Source: Mucidula mucida (Eukaryota > Basidiomycota > Agaricomycetes > Agaricales > Physalacriaceae). Taken from it: a stretch of DNA of 64,000 bases. Within the stretch, counting starts at the first letter, position 1. Each line of letters opens with the position of its first letter. Position numbers and translations under genes: made by a program. The stretch spans positions 62,001-126,000 of the forward strand of contig JADNYV010000072.1 in assembly GCA_015501055.1 (NCBI GenBank), read 5' to 3'. This document shows positions 22,575 to 34,300 of the stretch, in pieces. The notes beneath the pieces are model-generated. The model made no database searches. It was not told the origin of the DNA and worked only from the letters and a program-made list of their open reading frames with translations.

Positions 22575-23303
22575 ATGTCCGGCTCAACGACCACCTCATA
22601 TGTGCGCACTGGTTACCGCCATAATGAAGACGGATATCGTCTTTCACATCCGAGCTGGACGATGTCCCTCACTCAACGTAGTGCTATATATTCCACATCG
22701 CTGTATCCACCTATCGTCGCCTCGGAAACTATCTTACTTCTGTGCACAATCAAGAGCGACGATGAAGACGGGCATCGTTTTTCGCATTCGACGACTCCAC
22801 ATCTCCGGACTCTTCATCTCCCCGCCGCTTCACCTCTTTTGACACCAGGAGCCCCAGAAGCCATCCGAGTCGACCTCTGTAGTAATCTCGAGACATTCAT
22901 TCATTACACGTCCAGAGAACCCGCCACCGCTATTCCCAATCTCAAACGCATGGTGCTCACCTGCAGAGATTACTTCTGGACGATTTACGTCGATGCTCAG
23001 CCGGGCGCGCGCACTATTACTGTACAGGACGTCGTTCGCGCTGTGTACAGGAATCTGCGAACGCGAATCACTGCTATGGAGGTGAAGATTCTCAGGGGAG
23101 AGCAGGCGTGTTTGGAGGAGGCTCGGGGGAGGAGGTTGGGAAAGTGGCTTGGGGATGAGAAACCTGGGCATACGTTTCTTAGGCGTGTGGATGTGCTTAA
23201 TCGGAGGACGTTGTTTGTTGGTATTCGGCCGTCCTCTTACGAGCGTTCAAGAGATGGGTCGACTATGGAGTGGACCGTTTGTTTGGAGGTGGCAGATGAG
23301 TAA
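22575..23303 (+). CDS. DUF6699-domain protein, left-arm copy (intact)
   Basis: Single exon, 242 aa, starting MSGSTTTSYVRTG. The N-terminal third is low-complexity with a twice-used RLSHP/RFSHS element. The domain follows: AIRVDLCSNLETFIHYTSRE, the W-x-I strand in the YFWTIYVDAQPGARTITV region, VVRAVYRNLRTR, and the end block RRVDVLNRRTLFVGIRP. It is a diverged paralogue of copy A (5298-5966), and its right-arm partner (60273-60984) is frameshifted. DUF6699 has no known function. Confidence 0.75.
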   Translation: MSGSTTTSYVRTGYRHNEDGYRLSHPSWTMSLTQRSAIYSTSLYPPIVASETILLLCTIKSDDEDGHRFSHSTTPHLRTLHLPAASPLLTPGAPEAIRVDLCSNLETFIHYTSREPATAIPNLKRMVLTCRDYFWTIYVDAQPGARTITVQDVVRAVYRNLRTRITAMEVKILRGEQACLEEARGRRLGKWLGDEKPGHTFLRRVDVLNRRTLFVGIRPSSYERSRDGSTMEWTVCLEVADE

Positions 23304-23599
23304 GGTCGTACGCGCATTGGTTTCTTATATCCGACTTGCTATCTACAAGTACTTTGTCCCCTTTTGGATACTCCTATCTACACTTCAGTGATTTGTATCG
23401 CTCAATCATACATTTAACATAGCGCAAGTGCAATCGAGAAGTACATATGAAAGGTGGCGTGGGCAGATCGTTAACTTCGTCTCACCATGAGCTTCGCACC
23501 TGAAGTCTGTAAAAGGGTCAGTTTACAACGCTGTAGTCATGCAGGTGTATAGTGAAGAATTACTGCCAACCAGTGGCGGCTACGCCTCCCGCCGATCGC

Positions 23600-24000
23600 G
23601 CTCACGTGGGGCACCAACAAACTTCTTTCTGGCGTCCATGATCTCTTCGAGGTTTTCTTTCCGATGAGAGCAGCAAAAGATGTCAACCTCTCCTGTAAAT
23701 CGCGGATCAGCCTGGGAACGCTGAGCTTGTCTGGTAGGCTGGTACTGCAGGCCGGAAGACCATTGGGAACGACCGCAAGGGAGGAAATCAAACGTCTACT
23801 CGCCAATCGTGCAGCGCCGACCGCACGGGGCTTCCTTCGATCGGCCCCTCACAATTTCTCGCGAGTTCGTTGCTAGTTTACGTGCAGCGAAGACTAAGTC
23901 TACGCGCAACAGTGTGTCGCTGGTAAGTCGACATTTGCTTGACCATTCAAATGTCTAAGCGTTTTAATCGCAGGATGAGTCCCTCGCCCTCGGTCTTTAG
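23600..24000 (+). repeat. Three-copy fragment, copy i
   Basis: Carries a short coding-like stretch (RAAKDVNLSC ... EEIKRLLANRAA ... NSVSL) followed by a possible 5' splice site (gtaagtcg near 23,921) and acceptor (aatcgcag near 23,973). The same block occurs inverted at about 59,455-59,880 (right arm) and again at about 61,988-62,400. The coding-like core is conserved between copies, suggesting it came from a real gene, but I do not recognise it. Confidence 0.6.
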
Positions 24001-24245
24001 TCGACGTAAACCCAATGCCTGGTTGACAAAAGAGATGCATTCCCTGGTCCTGAAAATGTAGACAAATTCTCTGGGTGAGTTGTTCCTCATTCTTTCGACT
24101 GGATTGATTGACTTACTCGCAGGGGCCAACTGCCCATTTGCAGAGCATGTCTAAGACCTCAGCAACAGGAGTCTTGTCGAAATCCTTCATAAACCTGGGT
24201 CAGGACGATGGAAGACCATCTCATCCCTTACTTCCTACCTTCACC

Positions 24246-25016
24246 ATGCCTGCTACCGCTTTCAATTTCTCACTCTCCCGCTGCATCGCCTGGTTCTCCG
24301 GAAAATACAGCAGATCGACCAGCGTCGAAGAGACCCAAGAGCCCCGCATCGTGAGTTGGCTGCTTTCGTTGAGGACGCCGATTCAGCATATGCAGCTCGC
24401 TCCTACTACACTCGAGGATGCTTCCTATCCATTCGAGCTCGCCGCCTCTGACACGGGCGCGGCGCTCTCTGCTCTACCGCAGCATTCGCCCCTTGACCTT
24501 CTTGAGCTTTCCCTCCTCTACACAGCACAAGGGATCGCCGTAACACCTGTGGAACCGCAGATCATTGTATTGCGTACTGCAGTGGCCGCTTCTCAGGTTC
24601 CAGTCGTTGATTTCGTTGAACCGATCCCAATGGAAGTTGAGGTAAGAGATTATGACACTGACGATGACGCTCCCGCTAAAGTTGATCCTCAGATTCTCGC
24701 TCCTACCCCAGATATTTCTCTCACACCACCAACTCCTACGAAGAGGAAGCCCAATGCTGACTCTAGATTGCTCACACCTCTCCAGAACATCGCCAACGCT
24801 CCTGGGACTTTGAGACCCAGCGGTAAATGGCATGGTAGGAAGCATACCTCCAGCCGACGAGCGCACGACGAAGAGAATCTCGCACCAGCAATTGCTAGCC
24901 GCCCATTGAAAACAAGAGAGGAGCGGCTGAGGGCATACACGCCGCCTGCGCGCCTCCTTGGTCTACGCCAAGATCAAATAATTACCCCCCGATACCCGAC
25001 ATCTAATAGATTTTAG
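24246..25016 (+). CDS. Hypothetical protein, left-arm copy (open frame)
   Basis: About 256 aa in one exon from the ATG at 24246. The frame is also open further upstream, but the right-arm copy supports the MPATAF start. There is an N-terminal segment (FSGKYSRSTS), a Leu/Ala-rich middle (SPLDLLELSLLYTAQG), an acidic patch (YDTDDDAPAK), then a Pro/Thr- and Lys/Arg-rich tail with SLTPPTPTKRKP and REERLRAYTPPARLLGL. The tail reads like a nuclear, phosphorylatable, disordered region. I do not recognise the family. The right-arm copy at 58473-59244 has a frameshift and an in-frame stop, so only this copy could be functional. Confidence 0.55.
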   Translation: MPATAFNFSLSRCIAWFSGKYSRSTSVEETQEPRIVSWLLSLRTPIQHMQLAPTTLEDASYPFELAASDTGAALSALPQHSPLDLLELSLLYTAQGIAVTPVEPQIIVLRTAVAASQVPVVDFVEPIPMEVEVRDYDTDDDAPAKVDPQILAPTPDISLTPPTPTKRKPNADSRLLTPLQNIANAPGTLRPSGKWHGRKHTSSRRAHDEENLAPAIASRPLKTREERLRAYTPPARLLGLRQDQIITPRYPTSNRF

Positions 25017-25076
25017 ATTGCTCTTGTTCTCAACCTGATATACCCTCCTGCCATACAGTATTGCTCTTCGACTTCC

Positions 25077-25340
25077 TTGCTACGATGGTCTTATCTTCTA
25101 CGTTATATTTTGAGTCTGTATTACTTATACCCTACTTTCTTATCTGTAGTCCACTGGTTGCGCGGTGTTGACGCAGATTTTCCCTTTCAATTACCTATAT
25201 CCTACTTTTCGCTACTTTCCCCTGCTATCTTCTGTGATCCACTGTTCGCGCGGTGTTGAAGCGGATGTTCATTTATCTCTTTCTAGCTATTTTCATTTCG
25301 AGGTTATCTGTAGTCACTGCCAGCGCGGTGTTACATTAGA
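25077..25340 (+). repeat. Degenerate tandem repeat around GCGCGGTGTTGA
   Basis: Three diverged units at about 25,148, 25,237 and 25,311 share (T)CCACTG-nnn-GCGCGGTGTTGA-GC-GAT, each followed by a pyrimidine-rich stretch. The right arm keeps two recognisable units near 58,230-58,345 in inverted orientation. Confidence 0.6.
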
Positions 25341-26003
25341 GTCTTTTCTCAAAGCTTCCGAGCTCGTTTCTTGTCTTGTCGATGACGGAGCGCACACTCC
25401 TTGACGAATCTTGAACCTTCCTATTGCGCTGGTCGGGACGAGAACGGTGCTTCCTCTGGAGGCGACACGAGCGCGAGGTGTCTTTCATGCAAAAATATTG
25501 CCTTATTATCAGTCTCAACTTTTAAGTTCAACAGTACAGATCGACCGCGTGCAAGACGCGTTTGTCAAGCACTGACTCGTCAGAACGTTACCCTCAGTTG
25601 CTTACCTCTTTTCCTGATTCCTTGTAAGTCCTCCTCACGGTTGCTCCTGTTTGGCGGTTTCATTGAAGCGTGATTGTAGTATTGACGAGAGCAGCATGAC
25701 CGTCAATTTGTCAGGATGGCGGGCGTGGAGGGTGAATTGCCTTATCAGACGTCTTCCCGTTATTTCAATCGAGACGCATCATGACAAGCGCCCTCTTGCT
25801 CGCAAATGCTATCTAAAAAAGGCGCTTGAATTCTCATCGCGTCGATCCCGATCTATATAAGCCTGGCGTTCTATTCTCCTTCCCTCATCAGGTCTCTTTC
25901 GAACACTGCCAACCTGTCTCAGCTATTCCGCCTCGCGAAAGCAAACGTCCGCAATCAGCTTAGCGCCGCTATCACTCCCATCGATAACCTGTCTACTTCT
26001 TCG
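25341..26003. other. Promoter side of the pirin relic
   Basis: No gene seen. It contains an atataagcc TATA-like element at about 25,855 and a pyrimidine-rich leader before the ATG at 26004. This part is absent from the right arm, where pirin is truncated at its 5' end. Confidence 0.4.
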
Positions 26004-26872
26004 ATGACCTCTGCCAACAAAATCGTTCTCCGACGCAGCCAGGAGCGTGGGCATGCAACTGGCTGAAAACGTTCCATACGTTTTCGTTCGCCATGTCAGT
26101 CATTTCCGCTCGACCCTCGCGTAAGGAATGTCTAATCCTCTACAGGTACCAAGATTTTGAACACGAAAAGTTCGGCTCTCTCCGTGTCATCAACGAGGAT
26201 CGTGTGGCGCCCCATAATGGTTTCGGCACCCACTCTCATCGCGAATTCGAAATCTTTTCTTACGTCGTCGCGGGCGAACTCGAGCAGTGAGTATATTCCG
26301 TATCTAATGAGACCACCGTGCTAAAGCCACCCCACCTCAGTAAGACTCCATGGGAAACACAGAAATTCTCAAGCGGGGTGACCTGCAAATGACTTCTGCC
26401 GGGACAGGTATATCGCACTCCGAGAAAGCGCATGGCTCGAAAGAGGTGCACTTTCTCCAAATCTGGGCCCTCCCATCTACTCCGCGCCTAGCCCAAGTAC
26501 TTCACCCGGCACTATTTCGATGCGTCCAAGACCGACCAGTTCGTGAAGGTCGTCGCTCCAGTCGATACGCATGGCGTGAGCGAGATGCGGGGGGGGCGAT
26601 GGCCCGGCACCCGTGCACAGTCCGCTGACTATGTATGCGACGCTGCTGTCGCAAGGGAAGAGTTTGACGCAGGAGATGAAGGGGAAGAAGGGCTATGTGC
26701 ATGTTGTGATGACGAGTGGATACAATACTGGTGTGGCGCAAGGTGCCAGCGTCAAGGTGAACGGAGAGGTATTGAGGGTGATGGTGCGTATATGTTCATC
26801 GGAGATGGGAAGGTGGATGTCGAGAACGTCGGGGATTCGACCGCTGAGGTGCTTCTCTTCGATTTGGAGTAA
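26004..26872 (+). pseudogene. Pirin-family protein (YhaK-type bicupin), left-arm copy, multiply frameshifted
   Basis: Nearly the full pirin sequence can be read but in changing frames. The ATG at 26004 begins MTSANKIVLRRSQERGHA, then a frame change near 26,065. After an intron (~26,096-26,146) comes YQDFEHEKFGSLRVINEDRV and the metal-binding THSHREFEIFSYV, then another intron with a base missing at its 3' exon. KRGDLQMTSAGTGISHSE and KEVHFLQIWA follow, with a further shift near 26,495, then the second cupin (KKGYVHVVMTSGYNTGVA) and a shift near 26,775 before the end ENVGDSTAEVLLFDLE. The first cupin's His-x-His and Glu ligands are still encoded. Family members are nuclear cofactors or quercetinase-like oxygenases. 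With at least four indels, this copy should be non-functional. Confidence 0.82.
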
Positions 26873-27674
26873 ATGTGGTGGAGATCTAGTAGGGCAGTCA
26901 TTATTGTATAAAACTGATGCTGTAATTTGTTCGTCCTCTGCTTTGAGCTCTTTCGAATCATTGTCACTCTTGTAGTTGTCTCACGGCAGTTGATTTTTAA
27001 AGACAACTAGTCGTTCATCGCGAACGACGTGTCGACCGGAACCTGCACTGACCCTTCGCGTTATCGAACGGGAGCACAGACGTCACTATGGACAAACTAG
27101 GGATCACATGAAATGGCATGGAGTGAGCGAATTAGAGGCATACTCAAGTACCTTGCTGGCAAACCCGAAGTTGAGTTTGCGACCATTGTAGAGGGAAGCA
27201 AGTTGTCTCATTTCAACATTGTGCTGGAGGTCACGATTGCGGACGCTACAAAAAGAGTCAACAATGGTCTCTAGGACTGAAATAGGCGCGGAGAATCCGG
27301 AACACTGTCCTATAGGACTCTTGATTTCGACCCGTTCCAAGGGAACAGTAAATGTTGACGCACAACTCTGGCAGCGCATTTAGATTACCTTCATTGGCAA
27401 GCGCGACTCTCGAGTCCTCCCTGTAGTAAGATGCATGCCCTCCTTTCGAAGCTGAGGATAATAACGGCATTCAACGAATCTCATCGCACTGTGTCGGATT
27501 GAAGTGATTGGGATGCTCCAGTGTCGTCTAACGAGTCCAAAAGGTTGGGTCACATACTGGTCTTGTCACGCTGTTGTCTTCTGTGTTCAGAAATCACTGT
27601 ATATGAAACATCGTTCATTCATTGTCCATTCCCAATGAGGCAACGGCAAATACCGGTGGACCGTGTTTGATCGA
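26873..27674. other. Arm-specific flank with an EngB fragment
   Basis: Between pirin and FunK1. About 27,130-27,260 (plus strand) reads PEVEFATIVEGSKLSHFN and VLEVTIAD in frame, clearly derived from the exon-1 end of the EngB gene. The remainder shares sequence with the right arm (56,780-57,000). No intact gene. Confidence 0.55.
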
Positions 27675-27808
27675 TCGACGTGCTCGATCACACTTTTCAA
27701 CAAAGAACACTCATCTTGTCCACATTTGCCACGCCTTGCTGCCATTGTCCGCCCAATTGGTGTGGCAATAACACTAATCCGGTAAGTGGTCGAACAATGG
27801 GCGTCGCC

Positions 27809-27815
27809 TATATAA
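27809..27815 (+). promoter_or_regulatory. TATA box of FunK1 left copy
   Basis: TATATAA 60 nt before the ATG at 27875, conserved with the right-arm copy (tatatag near 56,585 on the minus strand). A CCAATT-type element lies about 60 nt further upstream in both. Confidence 0.6.
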
Positions 27816-29833
27816 GCTGCGCGTCTCTCCACGTTGACGTCTTTATTCCCCGACTGCCACTCGATTCTAATATCATGGCAGATAACGCACCCACTGATTC
27901 GAATAATTTGGGATTTGTTCCCCCTCAATTACCGTGCACTCCTCCCTCGAAAACCCACATCCCCATCACCGCACATCAGACTCCGGTCATCAAGAAGACT
28001 GCTGGCCACGCGGGATTCTCTGCATCCATTAAAGACATGGACACCCACTACCTCGATATCGCTGAAGAAACTCGTGGTCGTCATCTCGTTGGCATTGATC
28101 CTCACGTATTCTTGGACGAGTTTCTCCCTTGGAACGAAACAACAACTGAGGCCTACAAGAATAGCGTCCCCACGCCCGAACAGATAGCCTCACTCACGAG
28201 TGTACCAGTTGATTCACAAACGGAGCACGCGATGTACCCCAAATACGTACATTATATTCTTGCCCCAACATAATGCAATGCTCACGGATGAGCAATCCAG
28301 ATTGACGCTTTCAAAGGATGGTGCACCTCTTCCAACCCGGCGGAGACTTCCACCCCCGCTACCATTGCTACCACGTTTGCAAGCCACTCTGCAAAGGGAG
28401 ATCCAAATTGCTACGGCATGGCGGTTGATATTGGACAATACCTCACTGCTGAGTGCCCCACATCAGCCACAGCCTTCGATCGTATGCAGTCGCAAGTCGA
28501 GCTAAAGCCGAGCGCACAGTATGACCCGTTCAAGGATGACGGGGAAGCCACTAAAGTTGAAGAGCAGGAGGTCGGGGAAGAGAAGGGCGACGTTGACATG
28601 GACAAGGATGAGCCTATCCCAGAGAATAAGTTTCCGTCAGAAAACCCCACCAAGAACGGCACGCACACTTGCGGGCAGATTTGTGTCTACGCGGCGACCA
28701 CAATGACCTTGATGTTCCGCAGTCACCTCTTTACCGTCGTCGTCTTTGGCCCTTACGCTCGCTTGATTCAATGGGATCGCCGCGGGTCCATTGTCACTTG
28801 CCGCTTCAATTACACTGGCGGGAAGAAAAAGGACACACAGCAGTCTCTGATTCTCTTCAAATTTTATCAGCGCTTTGCGCAGCTTACCGACGAACAGCGT
28901 GGCCTGGACCCCAATATCACTTGCCTCGACTCCAACAAAGATCCTCGCGTCGCAAAGGCCAAAAAACAGTTTGCCCTCTACTCCGCCGAAATGTTGTATT
29001 GTGATGCCAAAGCACATTATCGTGATCCCGGTCCGGCCCCAAAGGCATTTTTCTTAATGAAAGTCAACTTTGATGGGAAGGAACGAGAATTCATTGTTCC
29101 CGTTCCTAAATTCCATTGGGGCTGCATCTCTCCCTTCTGTCGATCTACTCGCCGCAGTCTAGCTTATGATCCTGCCGTGGATTCACCGAGCAAGCAAGAC
29201 AACGCTGAACAGGAGGCGGATGTATGCGACGAGGCAGGCTCCTCCGAGAATGCCTCACTTGGAGAGCGTTCGGCCAGCGGTGATAACGATTCGGCCAAAA
29301 AGCCATCCGGGGTCTTCTTCATGAAGGATTATTGGCGGGAGGAATCCAAGCGAACCAGACCAGAGGCCGATATATATTGCCTATTGGAAGAGAAAAAGGT
29401 GGAGCATGTCGCAAAGATGGAGACTGGCGGCGATGTTGTTGGTCTAGTGACCAGGACACAGGAATCCTGCTTCCTGCCACATTCCCGAGCCCTTCCAGAT
29501 GGACGCTCTTACCATCACCTCAAAAGACCCCTTCAATGTCATTGCATCTTCCTTCGCACCGTCGCAAGAGATCTCACCACATTCGTGAGCTGCAAAACCT
29601 TGGTGCTATGTATCGCGGACGCCATGAAAGGTGTGTATTTTTGATTCGGTGCATCAGGACTTTCGTCTGACCAGTTTCTTAGCTGCGCAGCAAGCATTTG
29701 ATTGCGCGCACATCCTCCACCGGGACATCAGCGTCGGCAATATCATGATAGCCAAAGACTGAGGCATTTTGATCGATTGGGATCTCTGCCTGGTGCTAGA
29801 TTCCAACGAAATTACCCATCGTCCTGGGAGAAC

Positions 29834-30364
29834 TGTTAGCGACTGACTAAGCCACGAGACTCAACCAGGTACCACAGCAAGAACTAAGGAAGAGAGTGTT
29901 TGCGTTCGTAAGACTAGGCTAGGCCAGGTGTATAAACGAGATCGGAACTAAAGTACAATGATACTACGCTACTGCTTATATACTAGTAAGTCTGTGTTTG
30001 GGACTCCTTGTCCATATGTGTTTCTGCTAGGGTTAACTCCACGCCCTTGACCCAGTGTTGTATGCTACTAGTCCATGAAACCATTAAATATGAGTGGTAA
30101 CTGCATGTAAGTAATAATACTGAAACAACCATGTGTGCTACGAGTGTTGGCGGTGTGTATACAATAGGGAGTCCATGAGGTATCGGCATGTATGATGTCA
30201 TCCATGTGTTGGACGTGTGTCCGACATGAGTACGGCTTCGGTAATGAAAAGGAGTATGATCGGTGACGAAACAGGTGATGAAACAGTCCGCTGGTTGATA
30301 AGACAAGGCCCACCGATAAGATATGATAAGATGTGAAAATGTGAAAATATGGCGATTCATAACA
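29834..30364 (-). repeat. 3' LTR
   Basis: 531 bp, TGTTAG...ATAACA on the plus strand. It differs from the 5' LTR at roughly six substitutions and two small indels; at four of the substitutions this copy has T where the other has C in a CpG. Confidence 0.95.
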
Positions 30365-30377
30365 TCACCCCCTCCTT
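30365..30377 (-). promoter_or_regulatory. Polypurine tract
   Basis: On the minus strand the sequence directly before the 3' LTR is AAGGAGGGGGTGA. The pol stop codon TAA overlaps its first bases. Such tracts prime plus-strand DNA synthesis. Confidence 0.85.
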
Positions 30378-33300
30378 AAGGCACAAGTTCCATTCTGCGC
30401 CAGAGTCGCTCCATGAGGGCTGCGGAGGGTAGCGTGACATCAAGGGGTTCGGTATCGGGTGGAGGCATGGGTCGGAATAAATGAGATGGAAATTGCGACA
30501 TGGGGACTTCAATGCGAGCAAGCACAGGTGGCTTCGGCTTGTTCGGATATTGTTGGTGGAAATTGCTGATGGCTTCGTCGGCATTTTTGAGATTGCATGC
30601 CGGTTCCCATGTCTGCTCGTGTGTGCCATAACCCTTCCAGTGAACCTTGTATTGAAAACCCCCGCGGTACTTCCGGGAATTCACCACTTTCTCGACCTCC
30701 CATTCCGGTTCGGCTCCTTCCAGTACAGGTGGTGGACGCGTGTCTCGGGGTTGCGTTGGAAATTGGGGCTCGTGGTAAGGCGTCAACAAGGCCTCATTGA
30801 ACACGGGATGGATGCTTTTCCATGTGTGAGGAATCTGGAGCTTGTAAGAGCTCGTCCCGACTTTCTTGATCACTTTGAACGGCCCGAAACGTTTGTCATC
30901 GAGTTTCTTCATTGGTCGGTCCGTGCTGAGATTTGTTCCTTCCAGCCATACTTTGTCACCCTCCTTGTACTCTACGGCGTCTGTCCGCTTCCTGTCATAA
31001 AACCGTTTCATGTCCTCCTTTGCCATCTTTAATGCCGACCCCACTTCGTCCCATGTTTTCCTCATGCCGTCGGCAAACTCCTGCGCAGTCTCATTTCTTG
31101 ATGCCGTTTTCGGAGCGGTGCCTTTGTAGGGATGTCTGCCCATGTCTGCGAAGAATGGAGTGACTTTGGTCGCCGAATGCACTTGATCGTTGTAAACGAA
31201 TTCAGCAGAGGGTAGCCATTCGTGCCAGTCGTTCTGATGGTAGTTGACAAATAACCGTAAGAAATGTTCTATCTCTTGGTTCAGCCGTTCCGTCTGCCCA
31301 TTTGCTTGTGGATGATACGCCGTTGTAAAGTTTCCTTGTATGCCCAACAACCGGTACAACTCCTTCATAAAACACGAGTGGTATTGTGGACCGCGATCAT
31401 GTATCATCTGTCGTGGCATCCCATGTATGGGGAAAATGCGATCGCGGTAGATGCGGGCCATGCCTTCTGACGTCAGGGTGGTGTGTGTCGGTATGATGCG
31501 TAATCGCTTTGTGAAATGGTCCACAAACGTGCTGATCGCGTTGTATCCTCCCGATTCTGGCAGCTCTCCAATCATGTCCGTCCCTACTATCTCCCATGGC
31601 TCGCTTGGCACATCAATAGGGTGAAGAGGTGCAGCCGGCTTCGTGCGATGTGACTTTGTGACCTGGCATTTTTGGCACCCTTCTACGTATTCGCGGACGT
31701 CTCGGCTGATTCCTGGCCACCAATAGGTACGTGTAATCAACTCGAGAGTCTTGTATCGTCCCGGATGCCCTGCAAGCTGTGCGTCATGGTGCATTCCAAT
31801 AACTCTTCCCCGCAATTCCTTGTCCTTCGGTATGTAAATACGGTCTTTCCACATAATAAGTCCATTTTCCTTCTCTTCCCATCCTTTTTCTTTGTTTTCT
31901 AATGCTTTTTGTACGTATCTGTCTTTGTTTCCTTTTCTTTGTTTGATTTTGTTAAGTAATTCGTCCTCCGGTGTATCTACTGTATGTAAAGAAAATTGCA
32001 TTTGTGATATAAAAAACTCCGGTTTTAGCAAAACAACGTTTTCGTTATCTTTTTCCCCCTTCTCAAGGCCTGTCATCCTTGACAAGGCATCAGCTTTCCC
32101 CATTGTCTTGCCCGGCTTGTGAATCATCTGTATGTCATACTCCACTAACTCCGTAACCCATCTCGCCTGCCTCCGATTCAACTTCTGTGGCTTCCGGAAG
32201 TACTGGAGGTTTTGATGATCGGTAAACACCTCCACCGTTTCCTTTGCTCCAAGGAGATATTGCCTCCAGTCGTCAATTGAGTCCATAATAGCCATCATCT
32301 CCTTGTCGTAGATCTCATAATTGCGCTCTACTTTGTTCAGCGCGCGAGACCGAAAGGCTACTGGTCTCCATCTCCCGTCAACCAACTGGGAAAGAACCGC
32401 CCCGTTTGCATAGTTTGAGGAGTCTGCCTCAACTCGAAACTTGCCGTCGTCGCGTGGTACGATCAGAACGGGTTCTTCCATCATTCTCCGTTTCAACTCC
32501 TCAAACGCCTTGTGCTGCTCCATGCCCCAAACCCACTCGCCCTTCCCGGTTAGCGATGTCAATGGCTTCGCTACTCCCGCAAATCCCCGAATGAAACGTC
32601 GGTAGAAGTTGCAGAAACCCAGGAATGACTGTACTTCCTTCTTCTTTGTCGGCTCCTTCCATTCCTTCACTATGGCCACTTTTGCCGGATCCATCCTCAC
32701 TTCTCCTCCTCCGACAATAACTCCCAGATAATCTACAGTATGTGCCTCAAAACTACATTTCTCGGATTTTAAATACAACTTATTTACTCGTAATATTTCT
32801 AATACCCTGCGTACAATCTGTCTATGCTCCTCGAGAGTGTTCGTGAAGATAAGTATATCGTCCAAGTAAACTATTACGTGTCCGTCATCAATCAACTCCT
32901 TCAAGATGTGATTCATGAACGATTGGAACGTTGCCGGCGAGTTTGTGAGTCCGAAGAACATTACCAATGGCTCGAACAGCCCCGGTTTGTTCTAAACGCC
33001 GCTTTCCACTCATTACCGTCTTTGATCCGAATGTTATTGTAACCCCATCGGACGTCCATCTTTGTAAACCACTTTGCTCCCTTCAACTTGTCAATAAGCT
33101 CCTGGATCAACGGCAAGGGGTATCGGTTCTTGATTGTCATGTCGTTCAACTTCCGATAATCCTGTACTGGCCGAAGGCTTCCGTCCTTCTTTCTGACAAA
33201 GAAGAAGGGTGACGCCATAGGTGAAATTGATGGCCGTATACGTCCCGTCCGTATGTTTTCTTCCAGGAACTCATCTAACGCCTTCTGCTCGGATGGACTA

Positions 33301-33910
33301 AGGGGATAAACCTTGCAGTCAACCGGTTTGGAACCAGGCATAAGTTCTATCGCGTGATTCCAGGGTCTTCGCTCCGGTAACTTGTCAAAGTCCGCCTTAC
33401 TGAATACATCGGAAAATTCCTCGATGTAAGGTGCAGCAGCGGATGAAGGCTGTTGTGATCTCAGCTTTTCACTGCTTTTGCGATAGTTGTCCCAGTCCAT
33501 CCAGAACAAGCGCTCTCCCTCTTCCAACTTCTCTTCTACATCTTCTCCTTCGTCTTCTGGCGAGTCATACTCAGGTAGATAGCCGCAGCGGTCTGGGCAT
33601 TGATCGAAAGTCAACGTGGATTCCGTCCAGTTGATTGTGGGGTTGTGATATCGTAGCCAATCTAGCCCCAAAAAGATACTTGTTTTGCCGAGATTGGTGA
33701 CGGCCAACTCAATTTTTTCGGCGTGATCTCCAATCTTCATCCGGACCTCCACAAAACCTTCGATTGCTCCTCCCTCGTTTAGGGTTCCATCCGCATTGTA
33801 GACAGGGAGCTTGATCGGTAACTCCTTGATCGGGAGTCCGTTCTTCTCGACGAATTCTTTATTGACACAAGAACCCGTTGCTCCACTGTCAAGAAGGCAC
33901 TGTTTCCCAT
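30376..33910 (-). CDS. pol: Retrotransposon pol (protease-RT-RNase H-integrase-chromodomain), one frame break
   Basis: Reading begins upstream with the aspartic protease motif [10 protein letters not shown] (about 33,870-33,900). RT follows: the [20 protein letters not shown] and [14 protein letters not shown] blocks, then [11 protein letters not shown] with the catalytic YLDD. RNase H follows with a TDHQNLQYF motif, then the integrase zinc finger (H-x-H...C-x2-C in AGHPGRYK...CQKCQ). The integrase core has GTDMIGELP, an unusual IHDRGPQY in place of the common SDRG-x-F, and [15 protein letters not shown]. The last ~110 residues contain a chromodomain ([31 protein letters not shown]). The frame breaks once at about 32,985 (TNRG then a shift before [14 protein letters not shown]), consistent with one missing base. 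It acts in cytoplasmic particles and then the nucleus. Confidence 0.92.
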
Positions 33911-34300
33911 TCAGAGCCTGTGTGTACGCTCTCTATGGTTACTCGGAGTTTCATGTCCTGCCCCTTTGTTCCCCGGATGTACTTCCTCGACTTTTTCAAC
34001 TCCGTCACAACTTCCACCGCAGCTTCCTTTGTCAACGCTCTGATTGCCATCACCTTCTCCTCCGTCGCTTCTCTCTCTCTCCGCTCCGGCATCCATGCTC
34101 TCAAAATTCCCACTGCTCTCGACACTCATCCTCTCTTAGCCGTTGTGCGATCCACTCGGGCGTATTTGGCTCAAATCTTTCTTTCGCAGGTTTTGGTGGT
34201 AAAGTCGTCAATGATATTTTAGATGTTTCAGTACCCGTACTATAAATAGATTCTGCATCTGACGACCCTTTCCTTAATGACTGCTCCGGCAGGACTGCGT

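Noticed and set aside
23537..23806. 89-aa minus-strand ORF antisense to the three-copy fragment
   Set aside because: The opposite-strand reading is the one conserved across the three copies.
30481..31032. 183-aa plus-strand ORF
   Set aside because: Antisense shadow of the pol integrase/chromodomain frame.
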